DNA of 64,000 bases. Origin: Streptomyces sp. NBC_01235. GTDB lineage: Bacteria; Actinomycetota; Actinomycetes; Streptomycetales; Streptomycetaceae. Below are positions 38,186 through 47,840 of the stretch, piece by piece. The position numbers and the translations under genes were made by a program. The stretch is taken from NCBI RefSeq assembly GCF_035989285.1, contig NZ_CP108513.1, positions 5,766,001 through 5,830,000 on the forward strand. The letters run 5' to 3'. The notes under the pieces were generated by a model, which was given only the letters and a program-made list of their open reading frames with translations, made no database searches and was not told where the DNA came from. Numbering within the stretch: the stretch's first letter is position 1; every line of letters begins with the position of its first letter.

Positions 38186-41100
38186 ATGTCCAACCGGCGC
38201 CCAGATGTGCAGGAAGAACTGGACGCTGCTCGCGAAGCACTTCGGGAGCAGCGGAAAGTGCTCAGGGAGTTGCTGCTCGAAAAGCACGAGCCCATTGCGA
38301 TCGTGGGCGTCGGAATGCGTTTCCCCGGTGGGAACTCCACACTTCCGGGCTTCGCCGAATTCCTCGAGCAGGGCCGGTCGGGTACGGGGCCGATCCCCGT
38401 GGACCGCTGGGACGTGGAGGGTTTCTCCTCGGGCGGTCAGGACGCGAAGGGAAAGATCCGCACGTTCGCCGGCGGATTCCTGGACCGGGTGGACCAGTTC
38501 GACCCGCAGTTCTTCAACATCTCGCCGAAGGAAGCGCAGTACATCGATCCGCAGCAGCGGCTCGCGCTGGAGACCGCGTGGGAAGCCCTGGAAGAGGCGG
38601 GAATCGACCCGAACAGCCTGCGGAACGGCAATGGCGGTGTCTACGTCGGCGTCTCCACCGTCGACTACACCATCGAGGCGGACGCCCTCGCGTACGAGGA
38701 GCTGGATGCCAACATAGGTACCGGGACGGCGCACTCCGCGGTGCCTGGCCGGATCTCGTACTTCCTCGGCTGGCGCGGACCGAGCATGGCCGTGGACACC
38801 GCCTGCTCCGCCTCCCTGGTGACCCTGCACCTGGCCGCCGAGGGCCTGCGCCGCGGCGAGTGCGACATCGCGCTGGCCGGCGGGGTGAACGTGATCCACC
38901 ACCCGCGCAACCACATCGTCTTCTCGCAGGCGAACATGCTCTCCGTCGACGGCGAGTGCAAGACCTTCGACTCCTCCGCCGACGGATACAGCCGCAGCGA
39001 GGGCTGCGGGATGGTGGTGCTCAAGCGGCTCACGGACGCCAAGCGCGACGGGGACCGCGTGCTGGCGCTGGTACGTGGTTCGGCAGTGCGCCAGGACGGC
39101 GAGAGCGGCGGCCTGACCGTGCCCAACGGCTCCGCCCAGGCCATGGTCATCCGCGCCGCGCTCGACAACGCGGTGCTGGACCCCGCGGACATCCAGTACG
39201 TCGAGGCGCACGGCACCGGCACCTCGCTGGGTGACCCCATCGAGGTCGGAGCCATCCAGTCCGTCTTCGCCGAGTCGCACTCGAAGGCGGCGCCGATCGT
39301 CGTCGGCTCGCTGAAGACCAACGTCGGCCACATGGAGGCTGCGGCCGGTATCGGCGGTGTGATCAAGGCGGTGCTGCAGCTGCACAGCGGGCAGATCTAC
39401 CCGCACCTGAACATGGCGACCCCCTCGGAGCACATCCCGTGGGACGACTACTGCGTCGAGGTGCCGGTCGGCGGACGGCCCTGGAAGGCGGACACCCGCC
39501 GCGCCATCGTCAACTCCTTCGGCTTCGCGGGCACCATCGCCTGCGCCGTACTGGAACAGGCCCCCGCATTCGCCCCCACCGAACCGTCGGTGACCGACGG
39601 GGGGCACATCTTCACCCTCTCGGCGAAGAACGACAAGGCCCTGGCACTCCAGAGGGAGCGCCACCGTGCGCACCTCGCCGAGCACCCGGACCTGAGCCTG
39701 GCCGACGTCTGCTACACCAGCAACGTCGCCCGGGCCCACTTCGGCAGCAGGCTGGTGGGCGTGGTACGCGACACCGAAGAACTGTCGGCGCTGCTCGATC
39801 GCACCCCCATCGCCCGCCCCGACCTGAGCAGGACCGCCTTCCTCTTCACCGGCCAGGGCTCTCAGTACGCGGGCATGGGCAGGCCGCTCTACGACGCCTA
39901 CCCGGTGTTCCGGGAGCACCTGGACGCCTGCGACCGGCTCTTCGAAGCGCGGATCGGCCGGTCCGTCAAGGCACTCGTCCTCGGTGACGCCGAGGACCCG
40001 GAGGCGATCGACCAGACCTGCTTCACCCAGCCCGCGCTGTTCTCCCTGGAGTACGCCACCGCACAGTTGTGGCTGAGCTGGGGCGTCCAGCCGAGCGTTC
40101 TGATCGGCCACAGCATCGGCGAGGTGGTCGCGGCGACCGTGGCCGGACTCTTCTCGCTTCAGGACGCGGTCCGGCTGGTCGCGGCGAGGGCCCGGCTGAT
40201 GCAGTCCGTCACCGCACCCGGCGCGATGGTCGCCGTGGAAGCCGCGGAGAACGAGGTCGCCCCTCTCCTCGAAGCGTACGAGGACGTCACCTTCGGCGCC
40301 TTCAACGCCCCCGGTCACTGCGTCGTCTCCGGCGGTGAGGCCTCCGTCGCGGCCATCACCGGCCGGCTCGAGGAGCGCGGTCTGCGCGCCAAGCGGCTCG
40401 CGGTCTCGCACGCCTTCCACTCGCCGCTGATGGCAGAGGTCTTCGACGCCTTCCGCGAGGAGATCCAGGACATCACCTTCCGCGAGCCCGAATTCTCCCT
40501 GATCTCCAACGTCTCCGGCCGGGTCGCCGAGGTCGCCGAGATGTCCACCCCCGAGTACTGGGTGCGGCACATCGCGGAGCCCGTCAACTTCCAGGCCGGC
40601 ATGGCCGCGATCGGCGCCCGCGGCCGCCACGTCTTCATCGAGGTGGGCCCCTCGGGAACCCTGCTGGGACTGGGCAAGCGGATCCTGGACGCCAAGGAGC
40701 ACGTCTGGCTCCGGAGTTCGGCGAAGGGTGACACGGACTCCTCGGTCGTCCGGGCCTCGGTGGCCGAGTGCTACGCCGCCGGCCTGCGGATCGACTGGGA
40801 GGGCTACCACCAGGGGCGCGGCGGGCGGCGGACCGTACTGCCGACGTACGCCTTCGACACCAAGCGGTACTGGCTGCCCATCACCGGCGACCGGCACTCC
40901 AAGGAGCGCGTGGTCGACGCCTCGCGGGCGCACCACTCGCTGCTCGGCGCCGAGGTGAGCACCGCCGCGCAGCTCCGGGACGGCGCGCGCGAGTTCGCCG
41001 CCGAGATCGGTCCCGACCAGCCGTCCTACCTGGTCGACCACGTCATCATGGGACAGACGGTGTTCCCCGGCGCCGGCTACGTCGAGATCCTGCTCGCCCT

Positions 41101-44100
41101 GCAGGACGCGGTGTACGGCGAGAGCGGCCGGATCCTGGAGGACGTGGCGATCCTGGAGCCGCTGATCCTCTCGGACGAGCAGCGCACCGAGATCCGTACG
41201 CGGCTGCGCCGGCTCCCCGGCGGCAGCGCGGAGGTCGAGATCCTCAGCCGGACACCGGGAGCCGACAACGCCATCGAGCGCTGCCACGTCACCGCCCGGA
41301 TCGGCACGGAGTACACCCTGCTTCCGGAGCTGCGGGCGGTCGCTGCGGAGCTGGAGACCAAGGCGGTGGCCGAGGGCCATCCGTCGCTGCCCCGCCGCCC
41401 CGACGACCTGTACGCGGAGTTCGCCGACCTCGGGCTCGAATACGGCCCGGAGTTCCAGCGCATCGAGCACATCGCACGTCAGGGCGACAGTGTCTCCGTC
41501 GCCCGGCTGCGCGGCCGGGTGGCCCACGTGCTGGAGCACCTGCCGCCGGTCGTGCTCGACAACGTCACCCAGTCGCTGGCCGGGGTGCTGGACAACGGCA
41601 ACACCTACCTCCCGGTCGGCTTCGGCCGCTTCCAGCTGCTGAAGAAGCCCAAGAGCGACGAGCTGCGCAGCTACGTGCGGCTCACCAGTGAGGAGAACGC
41701 CGACGGCGAGATGACCGCGGACATGCTCCTGACGGAGGACGGCCGGCCGGTGTTCGTCGTGCACGGCTTCCGGCTGAAGAAGGTCACCGCTGCCGCGGGC
41801 GCCCCGCGCCGGCAGCTGTTCCACGAGCCGCGCTGGCTGAAGCGCTCCCTGGTACGCCAGGGCGGCGGCGAACGCGAGCGGCGCATCCTGGTGGTCAACC
41901 AGGGCGCGGCGGACTTCGAGTCCGTACGCGAGCACCTCGACGCAGGCGGCGCCTCGCTGACGTTCGCGCCGGACGCCAAGGGGGCCGCCGGGCTGCTGGG
42001 CGAGCGGCCCACCGACGTCTGCTGGTTCTGGAAGAGCGCACCGGGCCCGGTCACGGCCGAGCGCCTGCGGGCGGAGTGCGAGGCCAACTACCGCGAGCTG
42101 CTGGACCTCCTGGCGGCGCTGGAGAAGGCGGCGTTCGGGCGCGACCAGCGGCTGTGGCTGGTCACCGAGGCGGCCCAGCGGCTGCCCGGTGACCTCCCCG
42201 GCCGGCCGGGCCGTGCCTCGGAGGTCTCGCCCGCCGCGACCCTGTGGGGCCTCGGCCTCACGCTGTGGAACGAGTACCCCACCTACCAGGCCACGCTGAT
42301 CGACCTCCCCGTCGGCGGCGACACCAAGGCCCTGGCCGACGAGCTGCTGACCGCCGAGCCGGACGAGTACCAGGTCGCCTTCCGGGACGGCAACCGGCAC
42401 GTGCGCCGGATCCACCGCGCCGACCCGGCCGGTACGAACGACGCCAACTTCGAGCTCGCCATCACCGAGTTCGGGGAGTTCTCCAACGTCCGGGCCGTGC
42501 CCATCGAGGACGTGGCACCCCAGGGCGACCAGATCCAGGTCCAGGTGCACGCGGCGGGCCTGAACTTCAAGGACGTCCTCAACGTGCTGGGGCTGCTCAA
42601 GGCCCACGCGGAGGACAGCGGCATCGAGTACCAGCCCCTCGACCTCGGCTTCGAGGGGGCCGGCACGGTGGTCGCGGCCGGCCCCGACGCGGAGTTCCGG
42701 CCCGGCGAGGAGGTGCTGCTCAGCCACCTCGGCTGCATGAAGCGGCGCGTCACCGTGCCGTCGGCGATGGCGGTGCGCAAGCCCGCCAACATCGGGTTCG
42801 CCGAGGCAGCCGGACTGGCCACCGCCTATGTCACCGCCCACTACGCCTTGCACGACCTGGCCGGCATCAAGCAGGGTGACAAGATCCTCATCCACGCGGC
42901 GGCCGGCGGTGTGGGTCAGGCCGCGGTGCAGCTGGCCAAGCTCGCGGGCGCCGAGATCATCGCCACCGCCAGCCCCCGCAAGCAGGAGCTGCTGCGCGCC
43001 CAGGGCATCGAGCACGTCTTCAACTCCCGCACCCTGGAGTTCGCCGACCAGGTACTGGAGGTCACCGGCGGCAAGGGCGTCGACATCGTCCTGAACAGCC
43101 TGAACAAGGACTACATCACGGCCGGCATGAAGGCGCTCGGCGAGGGTGGCCGGTTCGTGGAGCTCGGCAAGATCGGCATCTGGTCGGCCGAGCAGGCGCA
43201 TACGGCGCGGCCGGACGTGAAGTACGACAACTTCGACCTCAGCGAGTTCGCGGAGGAGGAGCTGCAGAAGGTCAACAAGGGCATCCTCCAGACGGTGGCG
43301 GGGCTGCTCTGCGAGGGTGCGGTGCAGCCGCTCCCGACGACCGCCTACACCCTGGACGAGATCGAGGAGGCATTCGCGGTCCTCAGCCGCGGAGCCAACG
43401 TCGGCAAGCTGGTGATCAGCTTTGAGCAGGAGGACGGCTTCCGCGAGCGCCCGGTCACCATCACGGCCGACCGCTCGTACGTGATCACCGGCGGCATGGG
43501 CGCCCTGGGGCTGGTGATGGCGCAGAAGCTCGTCGACCTCGGTGCCCGGGACCTCGTCCTGGTCGGCCGGCGGGCCGTCCCGGAGGCGGATGCCGCAGCG
43601 ATCGCCGCCGGGCTGGGCGAGGGGGTGCGGGTCAGCACGCTGCAGTGCGATGTGGCCTCGGCCGACGACGTCCAGCGGCTCGTCGACTTCGTGGCGGCCG
43701 GGCCGCACCCGCTGGGCGGCGTTCTGCACACAGCCGGTGTCCTCGCGGACATGCCGATCTCCTCCCTCTCCTGGGAAAGCATCGACAAGGTCTTCCAGCC
43801 CAAGGTGTACGGGACCTGGCATCTGCACGAGGCGCTGCGCGACCTCCCGGACGCGCCGTTCTTCGTCGGCTTCTCCTCGATCGCCTCGGTGGTCGGGTCG
43901 GCCGCGCAGGGCAACTACGCGGCGGGCAACGCGTTCATCGACGCGCTCATGCAGTGGCGCGGAGCGCAGAACCTGCCGGGCCTGAGCATCAGCTGGGGCC
44001 CCTGGGCCGAGGTGGGCATGGCCGCGGAGCTGAGCGAGCAGCTGGTCCGCAGCATCGAGTCCCAGGGCATGAGGTTTCTCAAGCCCGCCGACGGCACCCG

Positions 44101-44617
44101 CTCGATGTTCAAGGCGCTCGGGAAGCCCGCCGCGCACCTGATGATCGGCGAGTTCGACTGGGACCGCTTCGTCTCGGCCCGGCCGGCCGCCAACGCCTTC
44201 TACCGTGAGGTGGCCGGAGCCGGCGGCGCCGCTGTCCACACCGTCGACCTGGACGCGCTGCGCGCGCTGCCGAAGTCCGAGCGGCTCTCCTCCGTCAACG
44301 AGCTGGTCCGTGCCCGGATCGCGGGACTGCTCCACTTCGAGGGGCCCGACGACGTCGGCGTCAACGCGAAGTTCCTCGAACTGGGCCTGGACTCGCTCAG
44401 CGCGGTGGAACTGAAGAACAGCCTCGAAGCGGCCCTCCAGGTGCCGCTGTCCTCCGCGATCGTCTTCGACTACCCGTCGATCGGGGTGCTCACCGAGTAC
44501 CTGGAGCAGCAGCTCGTACCGCAGGCGGCAGCCGAGGACGAGCAGTCCGCTGACGACGTGGCGGTGCTCTCCGACGCCGAGGCCGACGCCGAGCTCGCCG
44601 CGATGATGGAGCTGTGA
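38186..44617 (+). CDS. Type I polyketide synthase, fully reducing (KS-AT-DH-ER-KR-ACP)
   Basis: A 2143-residue single-module PKS from ATG 38186 (GGAGG upstream). A short coiled-coil N-terminus (QEELDAAREALREQRKVLRE) precedes the KS (Cys207, His342 in HGTGT, KTNVGHMEAAAG). The AT has Ser643 in GHSIG and HAFH at 742-745, a malonyl-type signature. The DH has His952 in DHVIMGQTVFPG and DNVTQ. The ER is at roughly 1430-1730 (GLNFKDVLNVLG, AAAGGVGQAAVQLAKL). The KR has TGGMGALG near 1768 and Tyr1911. The ACP has Ser2070. All reductive domains look active, so each cycle gives a saturated C2 unit. There is no thioesterase. If used repeatedly it would build a fatty-acid-like chain; iteration is inferred. 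Confidence 0.95.
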   Translation: MSNRRPDVQEELDAAREALREQRKVLRELLLEKHEPIAIVGVGMRFPGGNSTLPGFAEFLEQGRSGTGPIPVDRWDVEGFSSGGQDAKGKIRTFAGGFLDRVDQFDPQFFNISPKEAQYIDPQQRLALETAWEALEEAGIDPNSLRNGNGGVYVGVSTVDYTIEADALAYEELDANIGTGTAHSAVPGRISYFLGWRGPSMAVDTACSASLVTLHLAAEGLRRGECDIALAGGVNVIHHPRNHIVFSQANMLSVDGECKTFDSSADGYSRSEGCGMVVLKRLTDAKRDGDRVLALVRGSAVRQDGESGGLTVPNGSAQAMVIRAALDNAVLDPADIQYVEAHGTGTSLGDPIEVGAIQSVFAESHSKAAPIVVGSLKTNVGHMEAAAGIGGVIKAVLQLHSGQIYPHLNMATPSEHIPWDDYCVEVPVGGRPWKADTRRAIVNSFGFAGTIACAVLEQAPAFAPTEPSVTDGGHIFTLSAKNDKALALQRERHRAHLAEHPDLSLADVCYTSNVARAHFGSRLVGVVRDTEELSALLDRTPIARPDLSRTAFLFTGQGSQYAGMGRPLYDAYPVFREHLDACDRLFEARIGRSVKALVLGDAEDPEAIDQTCFTQPALFSLEYATAQLWLSWGVQPSVLIGHSIGEVVAATVAGLFSLQDAVRLVAARARLMQSVTAPGAMVAVEAAENEVAPLLEAYEDVTFGAFNAPGHCVVSGGEASVAAITGRLEERGLRAKRLAVSHAFHSPLMAEVFDAFREEIQDITFREPEFSLISNVSGRVAEVAEMSTPEYWVRHIAEPVNFQAGMAAIGARGRHVFIEVGPSGTLLGLGKRILDAKEHVWLRSSAKGDTDSSVVRASVAECYAAGLRIDWEGYHQGRGGRRTVLPTYAFDTKRYWLPITGDRHSKERVVDASRAHHSLLGAEVSTAAQLRDGAREFAAEIGPDQPSYLVDHVIMGQTVFPGAGYVEILLALQDAVYGESGRILEDVAILEPLILSDEQRTEIRTRLRRLPGGSAEVEILSRTPGADNAIERCHVTARIGTEYTLLPELRAVAAELETKAVAEGHPSLPRRPDDLYAEFADLGLEYGPEFQRIEHIARQGDSVSVARLRGRVAHVLEHLPPVVLDNVTQSLAGVLDNGNTYLPVGFGRFQLLKKPKSDELRSYVRLTSEENADGEMTADMLLTEDGRPVFVVHGFRLKKVTAAAGAPRRQLFHEPRWLKRSLVRQGGGERERRILVVNQGAADFESVREHLDAGGASLTFAPDAKGAAGLLGERPTDVCWFWKSAPGPVTAERLRAECEANYRELLDLLAALEKAAFGRDQRLWLVTEAAQRLPGDLPGRPGRASEVSPAATLWGLGLTLWNEYPTYQATLIDLPVGGDTKALADELLTAEPDEYQVAFRDGNRHVRRIHRADPAGTNDANFELAITEFGEFSNVRAVPIEDVAPQGDQIQVQVHAAGLNFKDVLNVLGLLKAHAEDSGIEYQPLDLGFEGAGTVVAAGPDAEFRPGEEVLLSHLGCMKRRVTVPSAMAVRKPANIGFAEAAGLATAYVTAHYALHDLAGIKQGDKILIHAAAGGVGQAAVQLAKLAGAEIIATASPRKQELLRAQGIEHVFNSRTLEFADQVLEVTGGKGVDIVLNSLNKDYITAGMKALGEGGRFVELGKIGIWSAEQAHTARPDVKYDNFDLSEFAEEELQKVNKGILQTVAGLLCEGAVQPLPTTAYTLDEIEEAFAVLSRGANVGKLVISFEQEDGFRERPVTITADRSYVITGGMGALGLVMAQKLVDLGARDLVLVGRRAVPEADAAAIAAGLGEGVRVSTLQCDVASADDVQRLVDFVAAGPHPLGGVLHTAGVLADMPISSLSWESIDKVFQPKVYGTWHLHEALRDLPDAPFFVGFSSIASVVGSAAQGNYAAGNAFIDALMQWRGAQNLPGLSISWGPWAEVGMAAELSEQLVRSIESQGMRFLKPADGTRSMFKALGKPAAHLMIGEFDWDRFVSARPAANAFYREVAGAGGAAVHTVDLDALRALPKSERLSSVNELVRARIAGLLHFEGPDDVGVNAKFLELGLDSLSAVELKNSLEAALQVPLSSAIVFDYPSIGVLTEYLEQQLVPQAAAEDEQSADDVAVLSDAEADAELAAMMEL

Positions 44618-44621
44618 GCCG

Positions 44622-46079
44622 GTGAAGGAGTACATCGAGTCGTTGCAGGGGCTTTCCAAGTCCCAGCTGGTGCTCCTGCTGGCGCGACAGCGCCGGCAGG
44701 AGACCGAGCGGATCGCCGTGGTCGGCATGGCGTGCCGGTTCCCCGGTGGCATCGACAGCCCCCAGCAGTACTGGGACGCGCTGCGCACGGGCCGCAGCGT
44801 CCTGGCCGAACGGGGCGGGATCCCCAAGGACTCCACCGGGCGTCCCCGGTGGAACGTGTCGGCGCCGGACCTGGCGCCGTTGGCCGACCTGCTCGCCCAG
44901 GGCGCCTACCTGGACGCCGTCGACCTCTTCGATGCCGAGCGCTTCGGCATCCCGGACGAGGAGGCGCGGTACATGGACCCGCAGCAGCGGCTGCTGCTGA
45001 CCTGTGCCGCCGATGCGCTGGAGGACGTGGCGCCGTTCGACCGCGCAGAGGCCCGGGTGGGCGTCTTCGCCGGGGTCAGCACGGTGGAGTACAACTTCGC
45101 CGCGCTCCGCAACGGCCTGGGTGTCGAGGGCCTCTCCCCGTACATGGGCACCGGCGGAGCACTCAGTGCGACGGCCGCCCGGGTCGCCACCGGGCTCCGC
45201 CTGAACGGCCCTGTGCTGACCGTCGACACGGCGTGCTCCTCCGCCCTGACCGCGACCCACCTGGCCTCGTCGGCGCTGCGCCGCGGCGAGTGCGACGTGG
45301 CGATCGTCGGCGCCTGCCACCTGACGCTCGCGCCGTTCACGGCGGGCGTCTTCGAGCAGGCGGGGATGCTCTCGCCCACCGGACGCAGCCGCCCCTTCGA
45401 CAGCGAGGCGGACGGCCACGTGCGGGGCGAGGGCTGCGGAGTGCTCGTGCTCAAGCGCGAGCGTGACGCCCGGGCCGCCGGCGACCGGCCGTACGCGCTG
45501 ATCAAGGGCAGCAGCATCTACCAGCACGGCGACCGGCCGGCGATGGCGGCCGTCTCGTCCGTGGCGCAGCGCCGCGTGATGGCGCAGGCGCTGCGGGACG
45601 CCGCCGTCGATCCGCATCAGGTGCAGTACATCGAGGCCCAGGCCAACGGCTCCAAGCTGGGCGGGGTCATCGAGGCGGAGGCGATCGCGGACACGTACCG
45701 GCGTGCCACGAGCCAGGCGCCGCCGCTGTACCTGGGCTCGGCCAAGGCCAACCTCGGTTACCTGGAGACGGCCTCCGGGGCCGCCGGGCTGATCAAGACC
45801 GTGCTCGCCCTGGGGAACCGTGTCATCCCGCCACAGCCGGGGATCGACGTCCCTGACCCGGCGGTGCCGTGGGACCGTACCGGCCTTCGGCTGCCCCGCA
45901 CGGCCGTGCCGTGGCCCGAGGCCGAATCCCCGATGGCGGCGGTGAGTTCGTTCGGTTTCACCGGCACCAACGCACATGTGCTGATGGAAGGGGGCGAGGA
46001 CCTGGAGCCCCGGCCCGCGCCGCACAGCACGGCGGCCCAGGGACGCCGCCACTGGCCCGACGACAACATCTGGGGCTGA
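44622..46079 (+). CDS. Free-standing ketosynthase lacking both catalytic histidines (KS0-like)
   Basis: A 485-residue single KS domain from GTG 44622, four bases after the PKS stop. An N-terminal docking-type helix (KEYIESLQGLSKSQLVLLLA) precedes [14 protein letters not shown]. The nucleophile Cys205 is kept (DTACSSALTATH), but the HGTGT histidine is Gln340 (EAQANGS) and the second histidine is Tyr380 (KANLGYLETASG). Such a protein should accept an acyl group on cysteine but not decarboxylate a malonyl unit. The most likely role is acyl transfer, for example of the isocyanoacyl starter onto the reducing PKS. A chain-length-factor or structural role is an alternative. No AT or ACP domain is attached. 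Confidence 0.88.
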   Translation: MKEYIESLQGLSKSQLVLLLARQRRQETERIAVVGMACRFPGGIDSPQQYWDALRTGRSVLAERGGIPKDSTGRPRWNVSAPDLAPLADLLAQGAYLDAVDLFDAERFGIPDEEARYMDPQQRLLLTCAADALEDVAPFDRAEARVGVFAGVSTVEYNFAALRNGLGVEGLSPYMGTGGALSATAARVATGLRLNGPVLTVDTACSSALTATHLASSALRRGECDVAIVGACHLTLAPFTAGVFEQAGMLSPTGRSRPFDSEADGHVRGEGCGVLVLKRERDARAAGDRPYALIKGSSIYQHGDRPAMAAVSSVAQRRVMAQALRDAAVDPHQVQYIEAQANGSKLGGVIEAEAIADTYRRATSQAPPLYLGSAKANLGYLETASGAAGLIKTVLALGNRVIPPQPGIDVPDPAVPWDRTGLRLPRTAVPWPEAESPMAAVSSFGFTGTNAHVLMEGGEDLEPRPAPHSTAAQGRRHWPDDNIWG

Positions 46080-46124
46080 CACGGCTGTGCCGCGAGCCTT
46101 GGCACGAGGAACCGAGGAGCAGCG

Positions 46125-47696
46125 ATGTACTTTCCGAACCTGCGGACGCTCGACGCGAGCGTGGCGTTCCACGCCCGGCGCCGCCCGGACCACCCGGCCG
46201 TGCTGTGTGAGGGGTTGACCGTCACGTACGGCGAGTTGCACCGGCGCAGCAACCGTATGGCGCACGCGCTGCGTGCGGCCGGTGTGTCGGATCAGGCCAG
46301 GATCGGCTATCTCGGCAAGGAGTCGGAGCACTACTACGAGGTGCTCTTCGCCTGCGCCAAGACCGGAACGGTCCTGGTGCCCATCAACTGGCGGCTGACC
46401 GTCGGCGAGGTGGACCACATCCTGCGGGACTCCCGGACGGAACTCCTTTTCGTGGAGGAGGAGTTCCGCGCGCTCGCCGAAAAGGCGATCGCGGCACTGC
46501 CCCACCGGGTCCAGGTCGTCGTCGTGGACCACGGGGGCGACGCGGGCGAGGGCATCCTCGGCTGGGCCGCCGGTCACCCGGACACGGATCTGGCACGGTC
46601 CGTGCACGAGGACGACCCGGTCGCGCAGCTGTACACCAGCGGAACGACCGGTTTGCCCAAGGGAGTCGTGCTCGCCCACCGCAGCTTCTTCAAGGTCCGG
46701 GACGCGCTGGCGTCCGAGGGGCTGTCCTGGATCGACTGGCAGGAAGGCGACGTGAGCCTCATCGGCATCCCCGGCTTCCACGTCGGCGGGCTGTGGTGGG
46801 CCACCCAGGGTTTTCACGCCGGCATCACCAACGTCGCCATGCGGATGTTCATCAGCGGTGAAGCGGTACGGCAAATCCGTGAGCTGGGCGTCACCACGGC
46901 GTGCGTGGTGCCCTCGATGCTGCAGATGGTGCTCAGCGAACCGGAGGCGAGCGACGAGGACTTCGTGTCGCTGCGCAAGGTGGTCTATGGCGGTTCCCCG
47001 ATCTCCGAGCGGCTCCTGGAACAGGCCGTCGAGCGGATGGGCTGCGATTTCGCTCAGATCTACGGGCTCACCGAGACGGGTAACACCGCGGTGTGCCTGC
47101 CGCCCCACGAGCACGTGGTGGGCGGGGCGCGGATGCAGGCGGCGGGCCGGCCGTACCCCGGCTTCGAGATCAAGATCGTGGACCGTGACGGCACCCGCCT
47201 CGAAGGACGTTCGGTGGGCGAGGTGTGCCTCCGCACGCCCGCGCACATGGTCGAGTACTGGGGGCTGCCCGAGGCCACCGCGAGCACCCTGGTGGATGGC
47301 TGGATCATGACGGGGGATGCCGGCTATCTCGACGAGGATGGGTATCTGTTCGTCTGTGACCGGATCAAGGACACGATCATCGTCGCGGGGGAGAACGTCT
47401 ATCCGGCGGAGATCGAGAACGCGCTGACCAAGCACGAGGCGGTGCTGGAGGCCGCGGTGATAGGCGTGCCCGACGAGCGGTGGGGGGAGGCGGTCCGGGC
47501 GTTCGTGGTGTTGCGTCCGGGGACGGCCGCGACGCCGCGGGAACTGATGATGTCGCTGAAGGGAAGGATCGCGGACTTCAAGATCCCGACAGGGTACGAG
47601 TTCATCGGCACGCTTCCCAGGAACCCCAGCGGGAAGATCCTCCGCCGAGAGCTGCGCGACAGGTTCTGGCAGGGGCATCATCGTAAGGTCAACTAG
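46125..47696 (+). CDS. Acyl-CoA/acyl-ACP synthetase, AMP-forming (ScoC-like ligase)
   Basis: A 523-residue ANL-superfamily enzyme from ATG 46125 with GAGGAG upstream. Motifs: P-loop LYTSGTTGLPKGVVLAH, YGLTETGN, MTGDAGYLDEDGYLFVCDR, and the catalytic lysine in NPSGKILRREL. It activates a carboxylic acid as acyl-AMP and transfers it to a phosphopantetheine thiol. ScoC does this for the ScoB ACP in isonitrile lipopeptide synthesis. Here it may load the enoic acid, the isocyano acid or both; the sequence does not tell which. Confidence 0.93.
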   Translation: MYFPNLRTLDASVAFHARRRPDHPAVLCEGLTVTYGELHRRSNRMAHALRAAGVSDQARIGYLGKESEHYYEVLFACAKTGTVLVPINWRLTVGEVDHILRDSRTELLFVEEEFRALAEKAIAALPHRVQVVVVDHGGDAGEGILGWAAGHPDTDLARSVHEDDPVAQLYTSGTTGLPKGVVLAHRSFFKVRDALASEGLSWIDWQEGDVSLIGIPGFHVGGLWWATQGFHAGITNVAMRMFISGEAVRQIRELGVTTACVVPSMLQMVLSEPEASDEDFVSLRKVVYGGSPISERLLEQAVERMGCDFAQIYGLTETGNTAVCLPPHEHVVGGARMQAAGRPYPGFEIKIVDRDGTRLEGRSVGEVCLRTPAHMVEYWGLPEATASTLVDGWIMTGDAGYLDEDGYLFVCDRIKDTIIVAGENVYPAEIENALTKHEAVLEAAVIGVPDERWGEAVRAFVVLRPGTAATPRELMMSLKGRIADFKIPTGYEFIGTLPRNPSGKILRRELRDRFWQGHHRKVN

Positions 47697-47840
47697 GCGT
47701 GCATCGGGGGGAGTTCGTGGACCGGGGGGTTCGCGACGAACACCCGCCGGTACTGGTCCGGCCGCTCCCGCTCCCGGGGCCGGCTGCCCCCTCGACGCCG
47801 GCCGCCCGCTGGCCGCCGGCAGGAAATTCCAGGTGATTTG

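Noticed and set aside
38141..44836. Very long open frame (over 2200 codons) on the minus strand opposite the reducing PKS
   Set aside because: It has no recognisable domains and mirrors the plus-strand PKS, whose catalytic motifs are all in order. Long antisense frames are a by-product of high third-position GC. The similar frames opposite the second PKS and other genes were dropped for the same reason.
44622..46079. KSQ-type decarboxylase
   Set aside because: The active-site cysteine is present rather than glutamine, and both histidines needed for decarboxylation are missing.
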